Shown piece after piece: positions 39,637 through 49,093 of a DNA stretch of 64,000 nucleotides. The stretch comes from Clostridiales bacterium UBA7568 (GTDB taxonomy: Bacteria > Bacillota > Clostridia > Oscillospirales > CAG-272): contig DLLG01000004.1 in assembly GCA_002479075.1 (NCBI GenBank), forward strand, positions 243,932-307,931, in the 5' to 3' direction. The translations under genes were made by a program, and so were the position numbers. The stretch's first letter is position 1; each line of letters opens with the position of its first letter. The notes beneath the pieces are model-generated. The model saw only the letters and a program-made list of their open reading frames with translations. It was not told where the DNA came from and ran no database searches.

Positions 39637-40608
39637 TTATCCGAAGAAATACGTGATTATTCCCATTGCGACGGTTACGCCTATCGCAACTATGACGATC
39701 TTGCCCTCTGTCCAGCCGCAGAGCTCAAGATGATGATGAAATGGCGACATTTTGAAAAGTCGTTTGCCGTGCGTCAGCTTGAAATATGACACCTGCAGGA
39801 TGACGGAGACCGCCTCGATCAGATACACAATGCCGACAAAGAGCAACATAAGCGGCTCGCCCGTCACAACGGATATCGCAACCACGGCTCCGCCGAGAAA
39901 GAGAGAGCCCGTATCGCCCATAAACACACGTGCCGGATGCGCATTATAAACGAGAAATCCGAGGCAACCGCCGAAGATTGAAACGGCAAAGGTTGCCATT
40001 GCGTCCTCGCCCTTCATTATGGCTTTGACGGCGAAGAAAATACAAACCGCAGCCGTGACGGATGAAGCAAGCCCGTCTATACCGTCTGTAAGGTTGACGG
40101 AGTTTGACATAAATACAAAGAATATTATGAAAAGAATATAAAACCAGAAGCCGAGTTCGATCTCCGTATTGAAGAAGGGAAGGCGAACGAGCTTTGAAAG
40201 CCCGAAAGTTTTTTCCGCCGCGAGAAGAAAGAGAGAGGAGATCAGCGCCTGAAGGAGAATTTTCTGATATGCGCGGATTCCGTCGTTTTTGTGCTCGAAG
40301 AGCTTTTTTCCGTCATCTATTATTCCGATCATACCGGAGAGGAATGTAAATCCGTAGCAAACCCAGAGCTTGATAATTTCCTCTCTTTCGAGAACGAAAA
40401 ATGCTGCGCAGAGCGAGATCGCAACGGCGGCTATGAAGAACAGACCGCCCATAGTCGGTGTGCCGTCCTTGCACTTATGCCATCTCGGGCCTATCTCCTT
40501 GACAGGCTGACCGAGCTTTTTCGTCATCAGCACGGGGATAAATATTCTTCCGAAAACGGCTGTGCAGATAAACGCAACCGCGAGTACGATCGCAAAATAC
40601 AATGTCAT
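39637..40608 (-). CDS. mraY: Phospho-MurNAc-pentapeptide transferase MraY
   Basis: A 323-residue membrane enzyme that makes lipid I on undecaprenyl phosphate. About ten helices. Conserved Asp/His motifs: GTPTMGGLFFI, NSVNLTDGIDGLA (catalytic Asp pair), NAHPARVFMGDTGSLFLGGA and MSPFHHHLELCGW. It is 4 bp downstream of murF. Confidence 0.96.
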   Translation of the reverse strand: MTLYFAIVLAVAFICTAVFGRIFIPVLMTKKLGQPVKEIGPRWHKCKDGTPTMGGLFFIAAVAISLCAAFFVLEREEIIKLWVCYGFTFLSGMIGIIDDGKKLFEHKNDGIRAYQKILLQALISSLFLLAAEKTFGLSKLVRLPFFNTEIELGFWFYILFIIFFVFMSNSVNLTDGIDGLASSVTAAVCIFFAVKAIMKGEDAMATFAVSIFGGCLGFLVYNAHPARVFMGDTGSLFLGGAVVAISVVTGEPLMLLFVGIVYLIEAVSVILQVSYFKLTHGKRLFKMSPFHHHLELCGWTEGKIVIVAIGVTVAMGIITYFFG

Positions 40609-40612
40609 AGAG

Positions 40613-42010
40613 TTACTCCCGAATCAGTTTTGATATTCTTTCAAGCGAAAGGGCGCGGCTCGCCTTGATGAGAACCGTATCGCCATCGCAGATAAGCGGC
40701 TTTATTATGTTTGCGGCGGTTTGGGCATCGCCATAATCCGTTATTTCGGTTATGTTCCCGCGTGGCATACCGCCCTCCTCTGCGCCGACCGCAATCTCCT
40801 TTGCGAGAGAGCCGATCGTCACGAGCCTGCCGACTCCGATCTCTGCCGCCTTTTTCCCGACGGCGCGGTGAAGCGCTGAGGAATATTCTCCGAGCTCCCG
40901 CATATCGCCGAGAATGGCTATTTTCCCTCCCTTTGCGGTGTCTGCGAGGACATCGAGCGCGGCGGACATAGATTCGGGGCTTGCGTTGTAGCAATCTTCA
41001 ATCAACGTAAACCTTCCGCAATCGATTATGTCCTGACGCAGCTTTACGGGCGAAAAATTGCGAAGCCCGCTTTTTATTTCTTTTTCCTCCAAGCCGAGCA
41101 GCGTGCCGACGGTTATCGCCGCAAGGGCGTTTCTGACGTTGTGTCTGCCGGCGCTTGTTATATGGAGCTCCCGCATCTCCCCTCCGACGCGCGACGAAAG
41201 ATCAAAATGCGTTCCGTCGTCCGACGCACGGAGATTTTTTGCAAGGTAATCGCATTTTTTGTTTTCGATACCGAAATATATGCGGCAGAGCTTGCGATCT
41301 TCAAGGACATCATCGAGCATCGGCTCGTCGCCGTTTAAAACTATAATCGAGCCGTCCTTCATTCCGTCCGCGATTTCGAGCTTCGCCTTGCATATATTTT
41401 CTCTCGACCCGAGCTGTTCTATGTGTGAATTTCCTATACACGTTATAACTGCGATGTCCGGCTCTGCAATTTTTGACATTGCGGATATTTCGCCGAAGCT
41501 GCTCATTCCCATTTCAAGAACGAGCATCCGGTCACCCTTTTCAAGGGACAATATTGTCAGCGGCAGACCTATTTCGCTATTGAAATTGCCCTCTGTTTTA
41601 TGTGTTTTGTATTTTTCGGATAGTATCGAATAGATGTACTGCTTTGTTGTCGTCTTTCCGACGCTGCCCGTTACGGCGACCGTTATGACAGGGAAATATG
41701 ATTTATAAGCCTTTGCGAGACTTCCGAGAGCCTTTATCGTGTCGTTTACAAGAACATAAGGAATGTCGCAATCGGGCGCTTTGCTGACAACGGCGCACAC
41801 GGCTCCGTTTTCCTTCGCCTTCCCGATAAAGTCGTGTCCGTCAAAGTTTTCGCCCTTTATGGCGAAGAAACATTCTCCCGCGCAATCCGATCTTGAATCC
41901 GTTGAAACGCCGAAAACCTCCGTATTTCCGTTTTCTCCGAAAAGCTCCCCGCCGCACATTACGGCGAGCTTTTCAAGCGTTATTTTTATATCAGTACATC
42001 CGAATTTCAT
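40613..42010 (-). CDS. murF: UDP-MurNAc-tripeptide--D-Ala-D-Ala ligase MurF
   Basis: A 465-residue ATP-dependent ligase adding D-Ala-D-Ala to the stem peptide. Mur N-terminal domain (GVSTDSRSDCAGECFFAIKGENFDGHDF), ATP loop AVTGSVGKTTTKQ (about 111-123), GNFNSEIGLPLTIL, and the C-terminal ligand domain with IEDCYNASPESM and AILGDMRELGEYS. It lies 3 bp after murE. Confidence 0.95.
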   Translation of the reverse strand: MKFGCTDIKITLEKLAVMCGGELFGENGNTEVFGVSTDSRSDCAGECFFAIKGENFDGHDFIGKAKENGAVCAVVSKAPDCDIPYVLVNDTIKALGSLAKAYKSYFPVITVAVTGSVGKTTTKQYIYSILSEKYKTHKTEGNFNSEIGLPLTILSLEKGDRMLVLEMGMSSFGEISAMSKIAEPDIAVITCIGNSHIEQLGSRENICKAKLEIADGMKDGSIIVLNGDEPMLDDVLEDRKLCRIYFGIENKKCDYLAKNLRASDDGTHFDLSSRVGGEMRELHITSAGRHNVRNALAAITVGTLLGLEEKEIKSGLRNFSPVKLRQDIIDCGRFTLIEDCYNASPESMSAALDVLADTAKGGKIAILGDMRELGEYSSALHRAVGKKAAEIGVGRLVTIGSLAKEIAVGAEEGGMPRGNITEITDYGDAQTAANIIKPLICDGDTVLIKASRALSLERISKLIRE

Positions 42011-42013
42011 TTT

Positions 42014-43456
42014 TCAAATTCCTTTTTTGAATATTATGTCTTCTGCTGTTTCCTTATCAGAGAAGGGAATGTTCTTCCCGCCTGAAGAGATGAATTTTTC
42101 CGCTCCCTTGCCGAGCAGCAAAACCGTATCTCCCTTTTCTGCGGATGCTATTGCGAGCTCGATCGCCGCTTTTCGCTCCGGCTGAATTATTATGTTTTCC
42201 TTTGAAGCTATTCCAGATATTATATCTTTTATTATGCTTTCCGGATCCTCGGAGCGGGGATTATCGCTCGTTATAATGACCTTATCGGAAAGTTCCGCGG
42301 CTATTTTCCCCATTTCGGGGCGTTTGCCCTTGTCTCTTTCGCCTCCGCAACCGAAGACCGTTATTATTTTGCCTGCGGTAAACCGTCTGGCGGAGGAGAT
42401 AACATTTCGCATAGCGTCCGGCGTGTGGGCGAAGTCAATGAAAACTTTTGCGCCGCTTTTTGTTTCGAGCTTTTCCATCCGCCCCTCGGCACCGCGAAAA
42501 CGTCCGAGCGCACGTGCCGATATGCTGCCCTTTATGCCGAGTACGGACGCTGCCGAAGCCGCCGCAAGCATATTATAAACGGAATATTCGCCGGGCAGGG
42601 AGGAGGAGATGTGCTCCCGCAGACCGACAGCGCAAAAATCAAAGTCTGTTCCGTCTGCAGAAAGGGATATGTTGTCCGCATAGAAGTCGCAGTTACGGCT
42701 GCTTGCGGAATAATACCATATCTCGTCGCACGCGAGCCAAGCCATTTCATAGGCGCGTGGATCGTCAAAATTGAGTACCGAATGACGGCAGAGCGAAAAC
42801 AGCTTTGCCTTTGCCGCCGAATATGCTTCGACGCTCTTGTGATAATCAAGATGGTCCCGCGTCAGGTTCGTAAAGATACCGAGCTCAAAGCCGAGACCGA
42901 AAAGTCTCTTCTGATCGAGCGAATGTGAGCTTGCCTCCATAATCACAAAGTCGTCGCCCTCGTCTGCGGCTTTTCGGAGCAGGCGGGAAAGTATTTCGGG
43001 GGGAGGGGTCGTATAGCCCGTTTTTTCAAAATCGGAGCCGGAGCCTGCGCCCTCGGTGCCGATGAGAAACGTTCTGTACCCGCCCTCTTTGAGAATCTCG
43101 GAAAGCATAGATGCAACAGTCGTCTTTCCGTTTGTTCCTGTCACGGCGCAGAGACGGAGCTTTTTTTGCGGGTCGCCGCAAAAATGCAGGCAGGCAAGGG
43201 AAAAAGCCTCCCTCGTATCCCTTACGATGACCGTCCTTACCGGGAATCTGTCCTCCGGGGGAGCGTCTGTCACAACCGCACAGGCGTTTTTCATCGCCGC
43301 GTCGTACATATTGGCTTTGCTACCGTCGAGCGAGAAGAAGAGCTCGCCGCTCCGTAGCTTTCTTGAATCCGCACAGACGCCGCTTGCATCAATGCTCTCG
43401 GCGTCGCACGGCATAATCAAAACGTCGTTTTTGGATATAAGTTCCGATAATTTCAA
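42014..43456 (-). CDS. murE: UDP-MurNAc-tripeptide synthetase MurE, meso-DAP type
   Basis: A 480-residue ligase adding the third stem residue. VCADSRKLRSGELFFSLDG, ATP loop AVTGTNGKTTVASML, EASSHSLDQKR and the C-terminal DNPRSEDP are present. DNPR is the known signature for meso-diaminopimelate over lysine. Start: GGAGG (43472-43468) overlaps the GTG at 43468, so the TTG at 43456, 11 nt away and beginning KLSELISK like other MurE proteins, is preferred. Confidence 0.94.
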   Translation of the reverse strand: MKLSELISKNDVLIMPCDAESIDASGVCADSRKLRSGELFFSLDGSKANMYDAAMKNACAVVTDAPPEDRFPVRTVIVRDTREAFSLACLHFCGDPQKKLRLCAVTGTNGKTTVASMLSEILKEGGYRTFLIGTEGAGSGSDFEKTGYTTPPPEILSRLLRKAADEGDDFVIMEASSHSLDQKRLFGLGFELGIFTNLTRDHLDYHKSVEAYSAAKAKLFSLCRHSVLNFDDPRAYEMAWLACDEIWYYSASSRNCDFYADNISLSADGTDFDFCAVGLREHISSSLPGEYSVYNMLAAASAASVLGIKGSISARALGRFRGAEGRMEKLETKSGAKVFIDFAHTPDAMRNVISSARRFTAGKIITVFGCGGERDKGKRPEMGKIAAELSDKVIITSDNPRSEDPESIIKDIISGIASKENIIIQPERKAAIELAIASAEKGDTVLLLGKGAEKFISSGGKNIPFSDKETAEDIIFKKGI

Positions 43457-43520
43457 AACAGAGGTCACCTCCGCAGTATAGCTTTGAATGTCTTTAAACT
43501 TCCTGCGGAGCGTTCCGGTA

Positions 43521-45761
43521 TCAGTCGGATACGTCCGTAATTCTGAAATCGACCGTTATTATACTTCCTTTTTCAGCCGTTGTGCCTGCCGCAACCGACT
43601 GTTCGACGGCGACAGCGGAGCTTCCGCTCGTAACGCCTGTCAGATGAATATTAAAGCCTGCGTCGGCGAGGATTTTGTTCGCCTCCGCCGCGCTCTTTCC
43701 GATGACAGAGGGCACGGTTGCATATGCGGAGCCTGCGTCCTCGCTTGTGTAAAGAATTATTTTTCCGTTTTCGGGCGACATTTTGCTACCCGATACGGGA
43801 ACCTGCATTATGACGGATTTTCCCGTTCCTATTATCTCGTATTTAAGTCCTGCGTCGCTTATGTTCTTTATAGCCGTATCGAGGGAGAGCCCGCGATAGT
43901 TTTTGACGGAGACTTCGAGCTTTGCCATTTCCTCCGCCGTATATACGGGTTCAACGCCGAGGTAGGGAAGGATTTCCGCAAGCATTTTTGCAACGTAAGG
44001 CGCCGCTACGGTGCTTCCGTAGATCGAGCCTCTCGTCGGCTCGTCAACCGCCAGCAGAATGACGATTTTCGGGTCATATGATGGTGCATAAGCCACAGTC
44101 GATGCGATTCTCTTGTTTCCGACGGTACCTTTTTCGGAGGTGCCCGTCTTTGCCGCAACTGAATATCCCGCAACATATGCGTTCTTTGCGCCGCCGTTCG
44201 TTGCAACGCCCTCTGCGAGTATCGCGGAGATCGTCGCCGCTGTTTCCCGGCTTACGACCTGACGCTTTTCTGTTGTGCCGAAGGATGCCGTTATGTTTCC
44301 GTCGTTATCCTTTACAGCCTTGACGACGTGCGGGGTAACGAGTGTGCCGCCGTTTGCAACAGCCGCAACTGCGGAGATCTGCTGTATAGCGGTTACGTTG
44401 TATCTCTGACCGAAGGAATAAACCGCAAGGTCGAGAATGGACATATTGTCCTCGCTTCTGTAAACAGAGCCGGTTTCGCCGGGAAGGTCGATTCCCGTTT
44501 TGGAATCGAGCCCGAAGGCGGAGAAGTATTTGCAGAACGTCGATATTCCGATACGCTCCGCGAGCATCATCATACAAGGGTTGCACGACTGCATAAGCCC
44601 CTGAGCGAAGGTGACGAGTCCGTGTCCCGTTGTTTTATGACATTTGATTTTCCAGCCAGAAACGGTATATGAGCCTCTGCAATAGAAGGTGTCTGTCACC
44701 TTTGCTTTGTTCTCTTCGAGAGCCATAGATGTTGTGAATATTTTCGAGGTCGAGCCGGGCTCGTAGGTCTCGGTTATCGCCTTGTTGTTCCACATTTCGA
44801 GCAGGAATGCGGAGAGCGCCTTTTGATATTCAACCGTTCCTTCGCCGTATTCCGTTTTTGCGGATTCGGCTTTTTTCTGATAATATTCGGGGAAGGAGGT
44901 AGGATTGTTGAGGTCGTAGCTGGGGTATACAGCCATCCCGTATATCTCGCCGGTCGTCGGATCCATTGCAATCGCCTGCGCACGGGATTTGCAGCCGGAT
45001 TCGACTGCCGCCTGTTCGAGATAATTTTCTAGGATGCTTTGGATTTTATAGTCAATCGTCGTAACGAGGCTTGCGCCGTTCGTTGCGTCGATATATGTTT
45101 CGTAATTGTACGGCATAGATTTCTGAATGCCGTTCTGCGCCGCAACGATCTTCCCGCTTACGCCGGAAAGAACGCTGTTGTAATAATATTCGAGACCGTA
45201 GCTTCCGCCGTCCGTGCCGCAGAAGCCGATGACGTGGCTTGCGAGGGTTGAGAAGGGATAGACTCTCGTTGTCATTTCGGCAAGGCAGATTCTTCTTTCG
45301 AGATTGTTGTCTTCAATATACTTGCGGACAATATCTGCCGTTGCTTCATCAACGTTCTTCTTGATTGTTCTGTCCTTGTATCTTGTCTTTGTCGATTGCT
45401 CGTAAATATAGTCATAATCGACGCCAAGTATCTCCGAAAGCCCCTTGCAGATGAGGACTCTCTCCTCCTCGCTTTCAATATCGTGAGGCGAGATGAAGAT
45501 GCGTTCGGTTGTATAATTTGTTGCGAGGACAACGCCGTTCCGGTCTGTAATGACGCCTCTTGAAGCGGAGACCGGCGTTTCGTATATCATCTGCTCAATG
45601 ACGGCTGTGCGATATTTTCTGTAATTTACTATCTGGAGATAAAACAACCTGCCGATAAGCACAATCGCTATTGCGGACAATGCCGCAAACAGAATGAAGG
45701 ATCTTTTTCGTATCTGCGGACCCTGCCTGCCGAGGATAGAGTCCGGCTTTGAATTTTTCAT
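43521..45761 (-). CDS. ftsI: Septal class B penicillin-binding protein with two PASTA domains
   Basis: A 746-residue transpeptidase of the FtsI/PBP2B/SpoVD group. One N-terminal helix (SFILFAALSAIAIVLIGRLF), a dimerisation domain (SRGVITDRNGVVLATN), and a transpeptidase with SxxK (GSTSKIF), SxN (QSCNP) and KTG (AAKTGTSEKG). Two PASTA domains fill the last 135 residues (LDTAIKNISDAGLKYEIIG and SAAEANKILADAGFNIHLTG). Two PASTA repeats resemble PBP2B more than SpoVD. It cross-links septal peptidoglycan with FtsW. It is the only class B PBP in this cluster. Confidence 0.94.
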   Translation of the reverse strand: MKNSKPDSILGRQGPQIRKRSFILFAALSAIAIVLIGRLFYLQIVNYRKYRTAVIEQMIYETPVSASRGVITDRNGVVLATNYTTERIFISPHDIESEEERVLICKGLSEILGVDYDYIYEQSTKTRYKDRTIKKNVDEATADIVRKYIEDNNLERRICLAEMTTRVYPFSTLASHVIGFCGTDGGSYGLEYYYNSVLSGVSGKIVAAQNGIQKSMPYNYETYIDATNGASLVTTIDYKIQSILENYLEQAAVESGCKSRAQAIAMDPTTGEIYGMAVYPSYDLNNPTSFPEYYQKKAESAKTEYGEGTVEYQKALSAFLLEMWNNKAITETYEPGSTSKIFTTSMALEENKAKVTDTFYCRGSYTVSGWKIKCHKTTGHGLVTFAQGLMQSCNPCMMMLAERIGISTFCKYFSAFGLDSKTGIDLPGETGSVYRSEDNMSILDLAVYSFGQRYNVTAIQQISAVAAVANGGTLVTPHVVKAVKDNDGNITASFGTTEKRQVVSRETAATISAILAEGVATNGGAKNAYVAGYSVAAKTGTSEKGTVGNKRIASTVAYAPSYDPKIVILLAVDEPTRGSIYGSTVAAPYVAKMLAEILPYLGVEPVYTAEEMAKLEVSVKNYRGLSLDTAIKNISDAGLKYEIIGTGKSVIMQVPVSGSKMSPENGKIILYTSEDAGSAYATVPSVIGKSAAEANKILADAGFNIHLTGVTSGSSAVAVEQSVAAGTTAEKGSIITVDFRITDVSD

Positions 45762-45905
45762 CGGCGATTTTCTCCTTTCCGAAAATAATGAAAAAGAGCA
45801 AAGAGCATTATTATATTCTCTTTACTCAAAAAAGTTATTACGATATTACATTATATTTGCGACTTTCAAAATTATGCACGCCCCCTTTGAGAGGGCGTAC
45901 AAAAA

Positions 45906-46433
45906 TCAGTTCAGAAATTCAATGAGCTTTCCGAAATTCTTTGAGATCGCGCTGAGGAGAGAATCTATCGCTCCTCCGATGGTGCTTTCAGGTTCAATGA
46001 CCTCGCTTACGTCCTCCGAGCCCTCGCTTTCAAAATATACCGTTGTTTTGCGGGAAGAATCGAGACCGAGACGGGACGCCGTCTCTTCTATCTCGGATTT
46101 TGAATATTTATAATCGAGTCTGCCTTCAAGAGTTTTTGCTTCTGCGGAGAGGTCCTTTATTTCGCTCTTCATATTCAGTATCTCGGAGGAAAGCTCGGAG
46201 ACTTGAACAAAGGAGAATATTATAAACATAAAGAGGATCGTTGCGATAAGCATTCCGATGATGAATGCAATGGGGAAAGGCGTGCGGCTTTTTGCTTTGA
46301 CGGTATTATACCTGTCTCCGCCGCCTCCGCACATATCGGAAAGGGAAGATATGACACTCTTTTTGGAGGGAGAACGATGGTTTGAGGAGTTTTTTGGAGT
46401 TTTGGAGTTTTTGGGGTTTTGGTTTGAGTTCAT
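45906..46433 (-). CDS. ftsL: FtsL-like septum protein
   Basis: A 175-residue bitopic protein between rsmH and the PBP gene, the ftsL position. The cytoplasmic part is long, Asn/Pro/Lys-rich and low complexity (NQNPKNSKTPKNSSNHRSPS). A transmembrane helix (FIIGMLIATILFMFIIFSFV) is followed by a coiled coil (SEILNMKSEIKDLSAEAKTL) and the YSKSEIEETASRLGLDSSRK segment typical of FtsL/DivIC. Identification rests mainly on position and topology. The start MNSNQNPK follows GGAAGGAAG. Confidence 0.82.
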   Translation of the reverse strand: MNSNQNPKNSKTPKNSSNHRSPSKKSVISSLSDMCGGGGDRYNTVKAKSRTPFPIAFIIGMLIATILFMFIIFSFVQVSELSSEILNMKSEIKDLSAEAKTLEGRLDYKYSKSEIEETASRLGLDSSRKTTVYFESEGSEDVSEVIEPESTIGGAIDSLLSAISKNFGKLIEFLN

Positions 46434-46459
46434 TATCTTCCTTCCTTTCCGTAATGCGT

Positions 46460-47398
46460 TTACTGTATTTTCTCGGCTGCACGAAGCTTTGCGCTGTGCG
46501 ACCTTCTGTTTAGCTTGAGTTCTTCTTCCGACGGAAGAATCGGTTTTTTCTGAAGCGTCTTTATCTGCGGCTTCTTTCCGCAAACGCAGACGGGAAACGA
46601 CGGAGGGCACGTGCAGCCCTTTTCGAGTCTCGCGAATATCTGCTTGACAGCTCTGTCTTCAAGGGAATGAAATGTCAGCACGGCGATCCTGCCGCCTTTT
46701 GCAAGAGAAGCTATCGCATCCTCTATTGCGGGAGCGATTATCGAAAGCTCGCCGTTGACCTCAATTCTTATTGCCTGAAAAGCCTGCTTTGCGGGGTGAT
46801 GACCCTCTGTCAGAGCTTTCCTTGAAGCGACGGATTTTATTACGTCAACAAGCTCAAAAGTTGTTTCTATCGGCTTTTCGCTCCGCTTTTCGACTATCGC
46901 GCGGGCAATCCTCGGCGCATTCGGTTCCTCGCCGTATTCATAAAGTATCCGGCGGAGCTCGCTTTCGGGATAACCGTTTACAACGTCGTATGCCGAGAGC
47001 GGGGAGGAACGATCCATCCTCATATCGAGGGGAGCGTCTGAATTGTATGAAAAGCCTCTTTCGGCCGTATCGAGCTGATAGGACGATACGCCGAGATCGA
47101 ATATCACGCCGTCAATCTTTTCGATTCCGAGCGACGAGAGTATGTTTTTTATATTTGAAAAATTGTCTTTTACGAACGTTATTCTTTCCGCATAGGGAGC
47201 GAGACGTTTTTTTGCGGCTTCGATTGCGTCATCGTCTCGGTCGATGCAGATGAGCCTGCCGTCCGAAAGCCTTTTTGCAATCTGCTCGGAATGACCTCCG
47301 CCGCCGAGCGTGCAGTCAACGTATGTTCCGTCCGGTTTTATGTTCAGCGCCTCTATGCACTCTCCGAGCATTACCGAAAAATGATTGAATTCACTCAT
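46460..47398 (-). CDS. rsmH: 16S rRNA m4C1402 methyltransferase RsmH
   Basis: A 312-residue SAM-dependent methyltransferase. [33 protein letters not shown] holds the SAM loop. [28 protein letters not shown] and [20 protein letters not shown] are family signatures. The ATG overlaps the mraZ stop by one base (TGATG). A longer in-frame reading into mraZ is not used. Confidence 0.96.
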   Translation of the reverse strand: MSEFNHFSVMLGECIEALNIKPDGTYVDCTLGGGGHSEQIAKRLSDGRLICIDRDDDAIEAAKKRLAPYAERITFVKDNFSNIKNILSSLGIEKIDGVIFDLGVSSYQLDTAERGFSYNSDAPLDMRMDRSSPLSAYDVVNGYPESELRRILYEYGEEPNAPRIARAIVEKRSEKPIETTFELVDVIKSVASRKALTEGHHPAKQAFQAIRIEVNGELSIIAPAIEDAIASLAKGGRIAVLTFHSLEDRAVKQIFARLEKGCTCPPSFPVCVCGKKPQIKTLQKKPILPSEEELKLNRRSHSAKLRAAEKIQ

Positions 47399-47817
47399 CA
47401 GACGCCCAGCCCTATCATTATGTTCTGAATATCTGCCATATTTTCTGCGGCTTTCTTTGCCTCCCAGGCAGACTGCGACCAGATTTCTATGCAGTTGTTT
47501 ACGCCGATAACGACCGTATCCTTTTCGAGCTTTGCGTAATCGCGCAGAACCTGCGGAATGAGAACTCGTCCCTGAGAATCGAGGGAGGTGTCGCAAGCGG
47601 CAGAATAGAAAAAGCGGCGGACATCACGAGCCTGAACGAGCGGCATTGCGTCGATTCTGGCGGAGAACTTCTCCCATTCGGAAAGAGGGTAAACGGAGAG
47701 GCAATTATCAATGCCGCGCGTAACGACGAATGTTTCGCCGAGCGCTTCGCGGAACTTGGCGGGGATGAAAACTCTGCCCTTGGAGTCTGTCGTGTGGATA
47801 AACTCGCCCAAAAACAT
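47398..47817 (-). CDS. mraZ: Transcriptional regulator MraZ
   Basis: A 139-residue AbrB-like regulator with two SpoVT-AbrB-type repeats ([20 protein letters not shown] and [20 protein letters not shown]). It binds direct repeats upstream of its own gene and controls the division and cell wall cluster. Three ACCACTT repeats at 10-bp spacing lie just upstream. AAAGGAGGGC precedes the ATG. Confidence 0.96.
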   Translation of the reverse strand: MFLGEFIHTTDSKGRVFIPAKFREALGETFVVTRGIDNCLSVYPLSEWEKFSARIDAMPLVQARDVRRFFYSAACDTSLDSQGRVLIPQVLRDYAKLEKDTVVIGVNNCIEIWSQSAWEAKKAAENMADIQNIMIGLGV

Positions 47818-47876
47818 CTTTTGCCCTCCTTTTCTCCTTCGGAATGTGGATAACTCTGTGGAAAGTGTGGAAATCC

Positions 47877-47903
47877 ACCACTTTGAACCACTTCACACCA
47901 CTT
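47877..47903 (-). promoter_or_regulatory. MraZ operator repeats
   Basis: AAGTGGT on the minus strand occurs three times at exactly 10-bp spacing (47903, 47893, 47883). This is the pattern of MraZ boxes. They lie immediately downstream of the predicted transcription start near 47907. Confidence 0.85.
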
Positions 47904-47913
47904 TTATGGTTTA

Positions 47914-47942
47914 ATTATAAATGATACAGGGACAAAATACAA
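47914..47942 (-). promoter_or_regulatory. mraZ promoter (division and cell wall cluster)
   Basis: Minus-strand TTGTAT (47942-47937), 17-bp spacer, TATAAT (47919-47914). Confidence 0.85.
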
Positions 47943-47968
47943 GGGCTTTTTGAAAAAAATATAAAAAA

Positions 47969-48009
47969 ACACGCAGGGAAAATAATCCGTAACCGGATTT
48001 TCTGCGTGT
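47969..48009. terminator. Bidirectional terminator downstream of coaD
   Basis: ACACGCAG (47969-47976) / CTGCGTGT (48002-48009) with an inner ATCCG/CGGAT stem, A-run on one side and T-run on the other. Confidence 0.88.
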
Positions 48010-48043
48010 TTTTTCTTCTTAATTTATTATATATGGCGGGCTT

Positions 48044-48514
48044 TCAGCCTTTCAGCACAGAGAGCACCGCCTTAGGAACGTAGTGCGAAACGTTTTTTCC
48101 TTCGGAGATGAGCTTGCGGACGAGGGTCGAGCTTACGTCTTTATACTGCGGGTCGGCTTCCAGCAGAATCGTCTTTATCCCGCTGTGCTCAAAATTGAAG
48201 TCCGCCTGCTTCTGCTCATAGGCGCGGTCATTTTCGCTGCGCACGCCCTTTATGATGACTTCAACTCCCGCTTCCTTTGCGTATTCGAAGAGCATACCGT
48301 CGTTTGTTATGACAACAGCGTTGTCTATATCCATAGTTGCCGCGCAAAGCGCCTCAAACCTTTTTTCGAGAGGGAAAAGCGGCTTTTTCTCCGGATTTTC
48401 AAAAATGCCGACGATCAGCACGGCGCACATATCCGCCGCACGCCGGATTATATCGAGATGACCCTTGGTCACCGGGTCAAATGTGCCCGCTGTCAGAGCT
48501 ATTCCGTATTCCAT
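48044..48514 (-). CDS. coaD: Phosphopantetheine adenylyltransferase
   Basis: A 156-residue nucleotidyltransferase in coenzyme A synthesis. AGTFDPVTKGHLDIIRRA carries the (T/H)xGH motif, and VSSTLVRKLISEG the ISSTxxR motif. The start overlaps the rsmD stop by one base (TAATG). The rsmD-coaD pair is conserved. Confidence 0.97.
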   Translation of the reverse strand: MEYGIALTAGTFDPVTKGHLDIIRRAADMCAVLIVGIFENPEKKPLFPLEKRFEALCAATMDIDNAVVITNDGMLFEYAKEAGVEVIIKGVRSENDRAYEQKQADFNFEHSGIKTILLEADPQYKDVSSTLVRKLISEGKNVSHYVPKAVLSVLKG

Positions 48515-49080
48515 TACTCTGCCGCCTTCGGGGAAAGATAATATATGATGACCCTGCCGTAGCGCGACTGCTTTGAAAGGGAATAGCGGGAAGCAACATC
48601 GTCGTTGTCCATAAGCCCCTCCTGTTCGTCCTCGCAGATGACAATGCTTGTGTCCTTTACGAGAGAGTTGTCATAAATCGCTTTGAGTGCAGACGGCAGC
48701 AGCCTTTTTGCATAAGGCGGGTCGATGAAAACGATGTCAAAACGGCTCTTTCCGGAAGCGGAAACGGCGTATTTTTCGTAATCCATACAGAGCACATTGG
48801 ATTTTTTATATAGCTTGGTTTTCTGGGCGTTTTCCGTTACGAATTTTATCGCTTCGCGGGAGCTGTCAACAAAGGTGCATTTCTCCGCGCCCCTTGAAAG
48901 CGCTTCGAGACCCATCTGCCCGGAGCCTGCGAAAAGGTCGAGCACCTCGCGCCCTTCGATATCAAACTGTATGGACGAGAACACCGCTTCCTTGACCTTC
49001 TCCGTCGTCGGGCGGGTGATCTCCTCTCCCTCCGGAGTTGAAAGGCGAATACCTCTCGCTGTTCCTGTTATAATTCTCAT
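48514..49080 (-). CDS. rsmD: 16S rRNA m2G966 methyltransferase RsmD
   Basis: A 188-residue SAM-dependent methyltransferase. MRIITGTARGIRLSTPEG is the typical start, VLDLFAGSGQMGLEALSRGA the SAM loop, and DIVFIDPPYAKRLL the catalytic (D/N)PPY motif. It follows uvrC by 13 bp. Confidence 0.96.
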   Translation of the reverse strand: MRIITGTARGIRLSTPEGEEITRPTTEKVKEAVFSSIQFDIEGREVLDLFAGSGQMGLEALSRGAEKCTFVDSSREAIKFVTENAQKTKLYKKSNVLCMDYEKYAVSASGKSRFDIVFIDPPYAKRLLPSALKAIYDNSLVKDTSIVICEDEQEGLMDNDDVASRYSLSKQSRYGRVIIYYLSPKAAE

Positions 49081-49093
49081 ATATTTCTCCTTT

